46,172 nucleotides of DNA, taken from positions 1 through 46,172 of the forward strand of contig CAJTZO010000020.1 in assembly GCA_910583755.1 (NCBI GenBank). The letters run 5' to 3'. Under the pieces are notes generated by a model. It made no database searches. It was not told the origin of the DNA and worked only from the letters and a program-made list of their open reading frames with translations. This DNA comes from an uncultured Clostridia bacterium. GTDB taxonomy: Bacteria; Bacillota; Clostridia; Lachnospirales; Anaerotignaceae. The position numbers and the translations under genes were made by a program. This document shows, piece by piece, positions 32,177 through 40,123 of this stretch; position 1 is the stretch's first letter; each line of letters starts with the position of its first letter.

Positions 32177-33986
32177 CTTCTTCTAATTTAAGTACACTCA
32201 TAAATGCTTGTTGTGGTACTTCTACACTACCGATTTGCCTCATACGTTTTTTACCTTCTTTTTGTTTTTCAAGTAACTTTCTTTTTCTGGAAATGTCACC
32301 ACCATAACATTTTGCAAGCACATCTTTTCTCATAGCACTGACTGTTTCCCTTGCAATAATTTTGCTACCAATACTTGCCTGAATTGGAATTTCAAATAAC
32401 TGTCTCGGAATTTCTTTTTTCAGTTTTTCGCATATTTTTCTGCCTCTTTCAATCGAAGTTGATTTATGCACAATAAAGGAAAGGGCATCAACCACTTCTC
32501 TATTGACTAGAATATCCAATTTTACAAGCTCGCTTGCTTTATATCCGATAAAACTATAATCAAAGGAAGCATAACCTCTGCTTCTGGATTTCAAAACATC
32601 AAAAAAGTCATATATAATTTCGTTTAAAGGCATTTCATATAATAACATTGCTCTGGTTTCATCTAAATATTCTGTACTAATATATTCTCCTCGTCTTTGT
32701 TGACAAAGTTTCATAATTGCCCCGATGTATTCTTTGGGAAGCATAATTTCTGCTTTTACAATTGGTTCTTCCATATGTTCTATTTTTGCAGGGTCTGGCA
32801 TATTGCTTGGATTAGATATTTCTGTTTCTGTGCCATCTGTCAAAAATAATTTATAAATAACACTGGGAGCCGTTGTGACTAAATCAAGGTTATATTCCCT
32901 TTCTAATCTTTCCTGCACAATTTCTAAATGAAGCAGTCCCAAAAATCCACAACGGAATCCAAACCCTAATGCAACAGATGTTTCTGGTTCAAAGAATAGT
33001 GCAGCATCATTTAGTTGTAATTTTTCCAATGCTTCTCTTAAATCGGTATATTTTGCACCATCTGCTGGAAAAATACCACAATATACCATAGGATTTACTT
33101 TTTTATATCCGGGTAATGCTTCTTGTGTAGGGTTGTCTGCCTCTGTAACAGTATCTCCAACACGAGTATCTGCAACATTTTTAATACTTGCGGTGAAATA
33201 GCCTACCATACCTGCTTCTAATATTTCTGTTGAGATAAATCTGCCTGGACCAAATACGCCTACTTCTACAACATCAAATTCTTTTCCAGTTGCCATCATT
33301 TTAACTTTGCTGCCTTTTTGTAATGCACCATCAAAGATTCTCATAATAACAATAACACCTTTATATTGGTCGTAGACAGAATCAAAGATTAATGCTTTTA
33401 AAGGTGCATTTCTATCTCCAGAAGGTGCCGGAATATCTGTTACAATTCTTTCCAGTACATCTTCAATGTTAATACCATTTTTAGCGGAAATCATAGGAGC
33501 ATCTTCTGCTGGGATTCCTATAATATCCTCAATTTCTTGTTTTGCCATTTCTGGATTTGCACTTGGCAAATCAATTTTATTGATAACTGGTAAAATTTCC
33601 AAGTCATTGTCTAAAGCTAAATAAACATTCGCAAGTGTTTGTGCTTCAATACCTTGTGCTGCATCTACAATCAGAACAGCACCTTCACATGCTGCTAAAC
33701 TTCTGGAAACTTCATAATTAAAGTCTACATGTCCGGGTGTGTCAATTAAATTAAAGACATATTCTTGTCCATCTTGTGCTTTGTATACCAAACGAACTGC
33801 TTGTGCTTTGATGGTAATGCCTCTTTCTCTTTCTAAATCCATGTTATCTAGCACTTGCTCTTGCATTTCACGCTCTGTTAAAAGTCCAGTTTTTTGAATT
33901 AATCTGTCTGCTAGTGTAGATTTTCCATGGTCAATATGCGCAACAATGCAAAAATTTCTAATATTTTGTTGTCCTGTAAAAGACAT
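32172..33986 (-). CDS. lepA: Elongation factor 4 (LepA)
   Basis: A ribosome-bound translational GTPase that back-translocates or remodels stalled ribosomes. At 604 aa it matches the family length. It shows the G1 motif AHIDHGKST, the G2 region RERGITIKAQ, G3 DTPGHVDF, G4 NKIDLP and the late LepA-specific C-terminal block (KCYGGDISRKRKLLEKQKEGKKRMRQIGSVEVPQQAFM). I placed the start at 33986 (MSFTGQQNIRNFC) because AGGAG lies seven bases upstream and it matches the family N-terminus. An in-frame ATG 24 bases earlier would place that ribosome-binding site inside the gene. About 200 AT-rich bases separate it from the upstream cwlD-like gene. Confidence 0.97.
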   Translation of the reverse strand: MSFTGQQNIRNFCIVAHIDHGKSTLADRLIQKTGLLTEREMQEQVLDNMDLERERGITIKAQAVRLVYKAQDGQEYVFNLIDTPGHVDFNYEVSRSLAACEGAVLIVDAAQGIEAQTLANVYLALDNDLEILPVINKIDLPSANPEMAKQEIEDIIGIPAEDAPMISAKNGINIEDVLERIVTDIPAPSGDRNAPLKALIFDSVYDQYKGVIVIMRIFDGALQKGSKVKMMATGKEFDVVEVGVFGPGRFISTEILEAGMVGYFTASIKNVADTRVGDTVTEADNPTQEALPGYKKVNPMVYCGIFPADGAKYTDLREALEKLQLNDAALFFEPETSVALGFGFRCGFLGLLHLEIVQERLEREYNLDLVTTAPSVIYKLFLTDGTETEISNPSNMPDPAKIEHMEEPIVKAEIMLPKEYIGAIMKLCQQRRGEYISTEYLDETRAMLLYEMPLNEIIYDFFDVLKSRSRGYASFDYSFIGYKASELVKLDILVNREVVDALSFIVHKSTSIERGRKICEKLKKEIPRQLFEIPIQASIGSKIIARETVSAMRKDVLAKCYGGDISRKRKLLEKQKEGKKRMRQIGSVEVPQQAFMSVLKLEEE

Positions 33987-34211
33987 AATTTTTCTCCTCT
34001 CTTTTTCCATAATTGTATTATTATATCACATTAATGAAAAAAGGAAAACGAGATTTTATAGAAAAGTAAAGGAAGCATACAAAAAAATATACTACAATCA
34101 TTTGAGCTTACATACCTATGTAAAAATTTTATTTTTTTTATGATTTAATTTTATTAATGGTATTTATAAATTTTAGTTAGGATTCAACAAAAAATTAGTT
34201 ATGTTAAATCA

Positions 34212-34919
34212 TTAAATTTCTGCACTTTCTTCCCCAGAATCGTCAAAATAATTCATAATACCAACATAAATTGCCCAAGCAACCTTTTGCTGATATTCCT
34301 CTGTATTTAATTTTTGTTCTTCTTCTGCATTTGATAAAAAACCACATTCTACTAAAGCAGAAGGTAATTCTGTTTTTTTCAATATATAATAATTTGTATT
34401 TTCTTTAATTTCTCTTATATTTTCGCCATCTACATATTTTTTTAATGAATTTTGAATTTTCTCTGCTAATTTTTTCCCTTCTTCTGACTGTTTATGATAA
34501 AAGACTTGTGCCCCTTTTGCAGACTGTTTTGGGAAAGCGTTTTGATGAATACTAACAAAAATATCTCCATCACTTTCATTTGCAATTCTTTTTCTTTCTT
34601 TCATATCTTCTCCTTTTTTGGTACCAAGTGCTTCATCTGTATCTCTTGTCATATACACGATTGCACCACCCTGCTCTAAATATTGTCTTAATTTTTGGGC
34701 AATCTGCAAATTAATATTTTTTTCATTTTCACCTATGGTTCCTGTTTTACCGGGGTCCCAACCTCCATGCCCTGCATCCAGTATAACAACTTTAGAATCT
34801 ACAGGAAGCATAGCATTTACTGTACTTTGTTTTTTTTGTGTTATGTATAAACCAGCTATGATAACCATAACTAATAAAAAAATACTTAAATTTTCAAGTT
34901 TTAAAGCGAATACTTTCAT
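34212..34919 (-). CDS. cwlD: N-acetylmuramoyl-L-alanine amidase, CwlD-like
   Basis: A 235-aa Amidase_3 enzyme. It has one N-terminal membrane segment (about 7-28) and the zinc-site motifs VILDAGHGGWDPG (His), EKNINLQ (Glu), SIHQNAF (His) and the catalytic glutamate in ALVECGFLSN. CwlD removes stem peptides so that muramic-delta-lactam can form in spore cortex, which agrees with the spore protein nearby. The name rests on size, single anchor and spore-former context. I chose the ATG at 34919 because AAAGGAG has a normal nine-base spacing; the ATG nine bases upstream would be only one base from it. The promoter is not obvious. Confidence 0.85.
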   Translation of the reverse strand: MKVFALKLENLSIFLLVMVIIAGLYITQKKQSTVNAMLPVDSKVVILDAGHGGWDPGKTGTIGENEKNINLQIAQKLRQYLEQGGAIVYMTRDTDEALGTKKGEDMKERKRIANESDGDIFVSIHQNAFPKQSAKGAQVFYHKQSEEGKKLAEKIQNSLKKYVDGENIREIKENTNYYILKKTELPSALVECGFLSNAEEEQKLNTEEYQQKVAWAIYVGIMNYFDDSGEESAEI

Positions 34920-35017
34920 ATACCCCATACTCCTTTATTTTGAAAAACATTTTTTATAATATATGTTATTTCTGTAAGAGCTTATGACAAAGAAGATGAT
35001 AAATTTGTATTTTTCTC

Positions 35018-35059
35018 TTTACAATCTCCATTTCAACGTATAAACTAATACATTATATT
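35018..35059 (+). promoter_or_regulatory. Candidate gltX promoter region
   Basis: TTTACA (35018-35023) with TAAACT 17 bases downstream, or TTCAAC (35032-35037) with TATATT 16 bases downstream. Either would place the start of transcription close to the AGAGGAAG ribosome-binding site. Confidence 0.35.
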
Positions 35060-35079
35060 AAGAGAGAGGAAGAAAATAC

Positions 35080-36531
35080 ATGGAAATCAGAACAAGATTT
35101 GCTCCAAGTCCTACTGGCTATATGCATATAGGCAATTTAAGAACTGCACTTTATGAATATTTGATTGCAAAATCACAAGGAGGAAAATTTATCCTCCGTA
35201 TTGAAGATACAGACCAGGAGCGTTTTGTAGAAGGAGCAACAGAAATTATTTATCATACTTTAAAAATGACAGGACTAAAACATGATGAAGGTCCAGATAT
35301 TGGTGGAGAATATGGTCCTTATATCCAAAGTGAACGTATGGGAATGTACATGGACTATGCGAAGGAACTAGTAGAAAAAGGACAAGCATATTATTGTTTT
35401 TGTACAAAGGAACGTTTAGACAGTTTAAAATCTAGCAATGAAAAGGGTGATGCTTTTGCAAAGTATGACCGTCACTGTCTTGGATTGTCTCAGGAAGAAA
35501 TACAAAAAAATTTAGATGCTGGTCTACCTTTTGTCATTAGACAAAAAATGCCCACAGAAGGAACTACAACATTTCATGATGTTGTATATGGAGATATTAC
35601 AGTGGAAAATGCAGAATTAGATGACCAAATATTGATGAAAGCGGACGGTTATCCTACTTATAATTTTGCAAATGTCATTGATGACCATTTAATGAAAATT
35701 ACTCATGTTGTAAGAGGAAGTGAATATCTTTCTTCTACACCAAAATATAACCTCTTGTATGAGGCATTTGGTTGGGAAGCACCTGTGTATGTACATTTAC
35801 CCGCAGTGATGAGAGATGCACATCATAAATTATCCAAACGTCATGGGGATAAATCTTTTGAAGATTTAGTAAAAGAAGGTTATTTAGTAGAAGCGATTGT
35901 AAATTATATTGCTCTTTTAGGCTGGAGTCCTTCTGATAATACAGAAATTTTCTCTTTACAAGAACTAGAAAAAGCATTTCACATCAGTGGTTTGAGTAAG
36001 TCGCCTTCTATATTTGATATTAAAAAATTAACATGGCTAAATGGTGAATACATTAAAAATATGAATCCAGATACTTTTTATTTGTTAGCGGAAAGTAGGT
36101 TAAAACAAGCCATTCAAAAGGAAACTTTAGACTTGAAGAAAATAGCAATACTGTTACAAACGCGGTTGGAAACTTTAAATGATATTCCACGTATGGTAAC
36201 TTTTTTTGATACTTTACCAGAATATAGTACCGAATTATATATTCATAAAAAAATGAAAACAACAGAGGAAATTGCCCTTTCTAGTTTAAAGGCTGCATTA
36301 CCTGTTTTGGAACATTTATCTAATTGGAACGAAATGACAATTCATGACACATTAATGGAATTGGTACAAACATTAGGAATTAAAAATGGTCAACTTTTAT
36401 GGCCTGTTAGAACAGCACTTTCTGGAGAACCTACTTCTCCAGGTGGTGCAATGGAATTAGCTGCTATTCTTGGAAAAGAGGAATCTTTAAAAAGGATACA
36501 AATTGGTATTGAAAAATTAGAAAACATTTAA
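35080..36531 (+). CDS. gltX: Glutamyl-tRNA synthetase
   Basis: A 483-aa class I aminoacyl-tRNA synthetase. The HIGH-type motif is PSPTGYMHIGNLRTALY (residues about 9-25) and the KMSKS-type motif is HKLSKRHGDKS near residue 250. The GluRS segments ILRIEDTDQERF and GWSPSDNTEIF are present. The length suits the bacterial enzyme that charges tRNA-Glu; whether it also mischarges tRNA-Gln cannot be decided from the window. AGAGGAAG lies eight bases before the ATG. It is a single-gene unit closed by a strong hairpin. Confidence 0.96.
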   Translation: MEIRTRFAPSPTGYMHIGNLRTALYEYLIAKSQGGKFILRIEDTDQERFVEGATEIIYHTLKMTGLKHDEGPDIGGEYGPYIQSERMGMYMDYAKELVEKGQAYYCFCTKERLDSLKSSNEKGDAFAKYDRHCLGLSQEEIQKNLDAGLPFVIRQKMPTEGTTTFHDVVYGDITVENAELDDQILMKADGYPTYNFANVIDDHLMKITHVVRGSEYLSSTPKYNLLYEAFGWEAPVYVHLPAVMRDAHHKLSKRHGDKSFEDLVKEGYLVEAIVNYIALLGWSPSDNTEIFSLQELEKAFHISGLSKSPSIFDIKKLTWLNGEYIKNMNPDTFYLLAESRLKQAIQKETLDLKKIAILLQTRLETLNDIPRMVTFFDTLPEYSTELYIHKKMKTTEEIALSSLKAALPVLEHLSNWNEMTIHDTLMELVQTLGIKNGQLLWPVRTALSGEPTSPGGAMELAAILGKEESLKRIQIGIEKLENI

Positions 36532-36538
36532 TAACAAT

Positions 36539-36569
36539 AAGCCCTTGAGAGTAACACTCTCAAGGGCTT
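36539..36569. terminator. Bidirectional terminator between gltX and the spore protein gene
   Basis: AAGCCCTTGAGAGT pairs with ACTCTCAAGGGCTT around a short loop, between two convergent genes. The CCTTGAGAG stem is close to the end hairpin of the family 1 repeat and to the metQ terminator. Confidence 0.85.
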
Positions 36570-36578
36570 TGTAACTTA

Positions 36579-36785
36579 TTATTGTTTGCCTGCCATTTGT
36601 TTTTCTTGGGCTTCAATCATTTTTTTCACCATATAACCGCCTACATAACCATTTTGTGCAGAAGTTAAATCTCCATTATATCCTTTTTTTAAAGGAACGC
36701 CAATTTCACTTGCTACCTCATATTTAAACTGTTCCAATGCTGCCATTGCTTCAGGTACCGCTTTTCTATTTCTACTTGTTGCCAT
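36579..36785 (-). CDS. Alpha/beta-type small acid-soluble spore protein
   Basis: A 68-aa DNA-binding spore protein that coats and protects DNA in the dormant spore. It carries the family motifs FKYEVASEIGVPL, with the germination protease GPR site between Glu and Ile, and GYNGDLTSAQNGYVGGYMVKKMIE. The start has AAGGAGG nine bases upstream. It proves that this organism forms spores. A long palindrome lies in its leader and a sigma-F/G-like promoter upstream. Confidence 0.95.
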   Translation of the reverse strand: MATSRNRKAVPEAMAALEQFKYEVASEIGVPLKKGYNGDLTSAQNGYVGGYMVKKMIEAQEKQMAGKQ

Positions 36786-36818
36786 ATTTTTTTACCTCCT
36801 TGAAATCTAAATATTTGA

Positions 36819-36864
36819 TGCAATGAAAACAACATAAATAAAATTTTATGTTATTTTCATTGCA
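36819..36864 (-). promoter_or_regulatory. 46-base inverted repeat in the spore-protein leader
   Basis: Arms 36819-36838 and 36845-36864 pair at 19 of 20 positions around a six-base loop. The structure lies between the probable promoter and the ribosome-binding site of the spore protein gene, so it would form a 5' hairpin in the mRNA. There is no T run, so it is not an ordinary terminator. Confidence 0.75.
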
Positions 36865-36868
36865 CTCT

Positions 36869-36898
36869 TAGTATAGCTCAGACAAAAAAAATCATACA
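36869..36898 (-). promoter_or_regulatory. Forespore (sigma-G/F-like) promoter candidate
   Basis: On the minus strand TGTATG (36893-36898) and CTATACTA (36869-36876) are 16 bases apart, close to the sigma-G pattern (GYATA-type -35, CATACTA-type -10), directly upstream of the leader hairpin. Confidence 0.5.
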
Positions 36899-37013
36899 AG
36901 CACTTTTTTCCACGTTTTTTGACAAAGTATGTCTCAAAATAAAAATCAAAAGATTGTATTAAAAAAAGATAAAAATAGCAAAAAAATGGAAAAATAAAGA
37001 AAAAACGTTTTTT

Positions 37014-37027
37014 TGAACATATGTTCA
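37014..37027. promoter_or_regulatory. LexA/SOS-box-like palindrome
   Basis: TGAACATATGTTCA is a perfect 14-base palindrome matching the Gram-positive LexA half-sites (GAAC-N4-GTTC). It lies about 230 bases from the spore protein gene and 460 from the symporter gene, in AT-rich sequence without another gene. Confidence 0.4.
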
Positions 37028-37390
37028 TTCCAAAAAGGAAGAACCCTTTTATTTTTTCTTTACGGAAATCAAAAAAAATTTCTGTATTATTTTACATTAG
37101 AATATAGGATAAAAAACTTCAATTACTCTATTTTAGGTTAAGATAACGATTTAAAAAAGTTATTTTTCTTTCATAAAAAATATTGTCTAATTTTTATCAT
37201 TATTTAAAAAAAGAAATAAAGCAACTAAAATATTGTTCATTGAAAATATTGTTTTTTACAAAATCATGCACGTTACATGATGAAATATGCATAAAAAGTA
37301 ACTTGATTTTTTGTTTCTTTTGTTATAGTATTTGTTCATATTATAGAGAGTAACAAAATTGCTATTATAAAATTATTTCATAATAGGTTT
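37028..37390 (+). other. AT-rich upstream region of the symporter gene
   Basis: It contains an inverted repeat ATCATG-N7-CATGAT (37263-37281) and a possible promoter TTGATT (37303-37308) with TAGTAT 17 bases or TATAGT 15 bases downstream. No gene is supported. Confidence 0.35.
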
Positions 37391-37457
37391 TGTCATGAAA
37401 TAGGAAAAGGGAAACAGGTTTCATCCACACCTATTTGGTTTCCTTTTTCTTATGACA
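37391..37457 (+). promoter_or_regulatory. Long leader hairpin before the AGCS symporter gene
   Basis: The outer arms TGTCAT/ATGACA enclose AGGAAAAGGGAAAC pairing with GTTTCCTTTTTCT and an inner AGGT/ACCT stem. It lies about 30 bases before the start codon. The U-rich 3' arm (CCTTTTTCTT) means part of it could act as a transcription attenuator. I do not recognise a known riboswitch class. Confidence 0.55.
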
Positions 37458-37485
37458 GAATCCAAAAAAGAAAGAGAGGAATAGG

Positions 37486-38901
37486 ATGGAAGAATTTACA
37501 AAAAATTTAAATGATTATGTTAGCATAGTCAATAGTTGGGTATGGGGTCCCCTTATGCTAATTTTATTATTTGGTACACATGTTTTTTTAACGATTAGAA
37601 CGAGAGGAATACAATTACATATTTTTAAAGCAATCAAGCTTTCTGTAACAAAAGATACTGCTGCAGAAGGTGACATCAGTCAATTTGGTGCTCTCACAAC
37701 AGCATTAGCTGCTACGATTGGTACAGGTAACATTGTAGGGGTTGCAACAGCCATTGCAGCCGGTGGACCAGGGGCAGTATTATGGTGTTGGTTAACAGGT
37801 GTTGTTGGTATTGCTACAAAATATGGGGAAGCCTTACTTGCTGTTAAATATAGGGTGAAAACAAATGATGGCACTATGCTTGGTGGTCCCATGTATGCCT
37901 TAGAATTGGGAGTAGGAGAACATTATGGGAAAATATTTGGTAAGGTATGTGGAATTATTTTTGCATTGTTAGCTGGTTTTGCTGCTTTTGGTATTGGTAA
38001 TATGACACAGGGCAATTCTATTGCGGTTATGGTGCAGGATACTTTTCATGTTTCTACTAAAATTACTGGAACTATTTTGGCAGTCTTAACAGGCGTTGTA
38101 GTGATTGGTGGTGTAAAATCCATTGCAAAAGTATGTGAAAGACTAGTCCCTTTGATGGCATTCTTTTATATTATTGGTTGTATTATGATTATTTATATTA
38201 ATCGTGCTTATATTGTACCTGCATTACAGGAAATTTTTTCAAGTGCATTTTCAGAGCGCGCTATGGGAGGTGGTTTTGTTGGTGCAACAGTCATTACAGC
38301 AGCTCGTTTTGGAATTGCAAGAGGTTTATTTTCTAATGAATCTGGGTTAGGTTCTGCACCAATTGCTGCTGCCGCTGCGCAAACAAGAAATCCAGTTCGT
38401 CAGGCATTGGTTGGTATGACAGGAACCTTTTGGGATACAGTTATTGTTTGTGCACTAACAGGTATTGTACTGGTTTCCAGTATTATAAAAGACCCTGCTG
38501 GATTGCAAGGACTTTCTGGCGGTAGTTTAACATCGGCTGCATTTAATGCGATTCCGGGAGTTGGACCGATTGTATTAACAATTGGTTTAATTACGTTCGC
38601 TTGGTCAACGATACTTGGATGGTCTTATTATGGAGAAAGAGCTTGGGAATATTTAGCAGGAAAAAAGGCAGTTTTACCCTTTAGAATCATATGGGTGTTT
38701 GTGGTCTTCATAGGATGTATCACAACACTTGACCTTGTATGGAATATTGCTGATACATTAAATGCTTGTATGGCATTTCCAAACTTAGTATCTTTGTTAC
38801 TTTTAAGTGGTGTTATTGTAAATGAAACAAGAAAATATTTGTGGGAGCATAACTTAGATGCAACATCTACAGACCCTATCCCACAGATAGACAAAAAATA
38901 G
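37486..38901 (+). CDS. Sodium:alanine/glycine symporter (AGCS family)
   Basis: A 471-aa integral membrane protein that imports alanine or glycine with sodium. It shows the AGCS landmarks FGALTTALAATIGTGNIVGVATAIAAGGPGAVLW (about 66-99), NMTQGNSIA, and FSNESGLGSAPIAAAAAQTRNPVRQALVGMTGTFWDT (about 283-320). Ten to eleven hydrophobic segments are visible. The start has GAGAGGAATAG upstream. It is monocistronic with its own terminator. A structured leader upstream suggests control by an RNA element. Confidence 0.93.
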   Translation: MEEFTKNLNDYVSIVNSWVWGPLMLILLFGTHVFLTIRTRGIQLHIFKAIKLSVTKDTAAEGDISQFGALTTALAATIGTGNIVGVATAIAAGGPGAVLWCWLTGVVGIATKYGEALLAVKYRVKTNDGTMLGGPMYALELGVGEHYGKIFGKVCGIIFALLAGFAAFGIGNMTQGNSIAVMVQDTFHVSTKITGTILAVLTGVVVIGGVKSIAKVCERLVPLMAFFYIIGCIMIIYINRAYIVPALQEIFSSAFSERAMGGGFVGATVITAARFGIARGLFSNESGLGSAPIAAAAAQTRNPVRQALVGMTGTFWDTVIVCALTGIVLVSSIIKDPAGLQGLSGGSLTSAAFNAIPGVGPIVLTIGLITFAWSTILGWSYYGERAWEYLAGKKAVLPFRIIWVFVVFIGCITTLDLVWNIADTLNACMAFPNLVSLLLLSGVIVNETRKYLWEHNLDATSTDPIPQIDKK

Positions 38902-38927
38902 CCAACCCATTTCATTCTTATTTTTTT

Positions 38928-38958
38928 AGGAAGCCCATCTTTTTCAGATGAGCTTCCT
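38928..38958 (+). terminator. Terminator of the AGCS symporter gene
   Basis: AGGAAGCCCATC pairs with GATGAGCTTCCT, followed by a short T run, 27 bases past the stop codon. Confidence 0.85.
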
Positions 38959-38970
38959 ATTTTAGAATCT

Positions 38971-39157
38971 ACAAAAAACCTTGAGGGTTAGCCCTCAAAC
39001 TCCTCAAAGAACTTTAAGGCGAAACTAGCGCTTCGCTAAAAAGATTGACTTTATAAGGAAAAACGCTAGTTTTTTTATAAAAGTTTTTTGTCCAACTTTT
39101 TTTAAAAAAAGTTAGTGGATGTGGGTGAAACCCACAAAAAAAGACTTTATTGACAGA
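38971..39157 (+). repeat. Interspersed repeat, family 1, copy G
   Basis: About 187 bp in the orientation of copy A. The left end is worn (ACAAAAAACCTTGAG in place of CTTGTCAAAAAACC); the right end TTATTGACAGAT is intact. It contains TTGAGGGTTAGCCCTCAA, GCGAAACTAGCGCTTCGC, GGAAAAACGCTAG, AACTTTTTTTAAAAAAAGTT and GTGGGTGAAACCCAC. Confidence 0.88.
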
Positions 39158-39181
39158 TGGAAGTTTTTTTCAAAAAAGTGT

Positions 39182-40111
39182 TTATTCTTCAACAATGGGT
39201 GGAATTTGAGAAAGCATATGGTCAACATCTTCAAAAACCGCACTTTTTGTAGTTCCCAATTTGCTTGCTGCTTGAATATGTTTTTCCACATCCTGATATT
39301 TTTCATTCATCTTATCAAAAAAACTGCATACCGTTCTTAGATTTATTTGTGAGGTATCAATGACCTCTGCAATTTCTTGTTGCACGGTACTAGCACCTTC
39401 TGCTGCTTCTGTAATTTTATCAAAGGTTTCATAGGTTTTTTGTACTTTTCCTGTACCTTCTCCCAGTGTTTTTTGAGAAGTCTGAATATTATTGTTTAAG
39501 TGTTGTGTGTTATTTTCAACTGCTTTTACACTATTATCTACTTCTATTGCAAGACCTTTGATACCATCTGCCAGTTTTCTTACTTCTGTTGCAACAACAG
39601 CAAATCCTTTCCCTTGTTCTCCTGCTCTTGCCGCTTCAATAGAAGCATTGATTGCTAAAATATTTGTTTGGTCTGCTATGGTTTCTATTTTTTCCATACA
39701 TTGTCTTATTTTTTCAATATCTTGCTTTAGGTTTGTAAAAATACTGCCCATTTCACCAAAGTTTTTCTCTAAATCAATGGATATATTTTTTAGATTATTT
39801 ACTTCTAACTGCGCCAGATTAACAGAGTCTGCAATATCACTTTTTACACCTATAAATCCATGGGACGCTTGATTGACATTATAAAAAGTTTGTTCAAATT
39901 CATTTAATTTTGCTTGAAAATGTCCTGCTTCTTCTAAAACTTCTTGAAAAAGACGCGTGATTGTATTTAGTTCAAAAAGAGAAGAAACTTCTTTTTGTAC
40001 AAGGTCTTTTTGATATCCTTGCAAACTCTTTACAATATGAAGAATGGGGTATAAATTTTTTTCCTTTGGTCTTTCATAGTTGTCTGTAACTTCTTTTTTT
40101 CTAAAAAACAT
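39182..40111 (-). CDS. Soluble methyl-accepting chemotaxis-type signal transducer
   Basis: A 309-aa cytoplasmic protein without membrane segments. The C-terminal part is an MCP signalling hairpin with the highly conserved tip IADQTNILAINASIEAARAGEQGKGFAVVATEVRKLAD (about 146-183) flanked by coiled coils, which contacts CheA/CheW. The N-terminal ~100 residues form helical coiled coil and no known sensor domain. The start has AGGAGGAG six bases upstream, and the site overlaps the stop of the FIST gene 12 bases away, so the pair is one operon and the FIST protein is the likely sensor partner. Confidence 0.9.
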   Translation of the reverse strand: MFFRKKEVTDNYERPKEKNLYPILHIVKSLQGYQKDLVQKEVSSLFELNTITRLFQEVLEEAGHFQAKLNEFEQTFYNVNQASHGFIGVKSDIADSVNLAQLEVNNLKNISIDLEKNFGEMGSIFTNLKQDIEKIRQCMEKIETIADQTNILAINASIEAARAGEQGKGFAVVATEVRKLADGIKGLAIEVDNSVKAVENNTQHLNNNIQTSQKTLGEGTGKVQKTYETFDKITEAAEGASTVQQEIAEVIDTSQINLRTVCSFFDKMNEKYQDVEKHIQAASKLGTTKSAVFEDVDHMLSQIPPIVEE

Positions 40112-40123
40112 GACTTGCTCCTC

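Noticed and set aside
32172..34010. Longer lepA start at 34010
   Set aside because: It would put the AGGAG ribosome-binding site inside the gene and add eight residues not typical of LepA.
36846..37028. A 60-codon Phe-rich minus-strand frame
   Set aside because: It overlaps the spore-protein promoter and palindrome and is a translation of poly-A/T sequence.
4911..39157. Considered the interspersed repeats as group II introns or intact insertion sequences
   Set aside because: They are too short, have no reading frame and no domain V-like catalytic hairpin; non-autonomous elements fit better.
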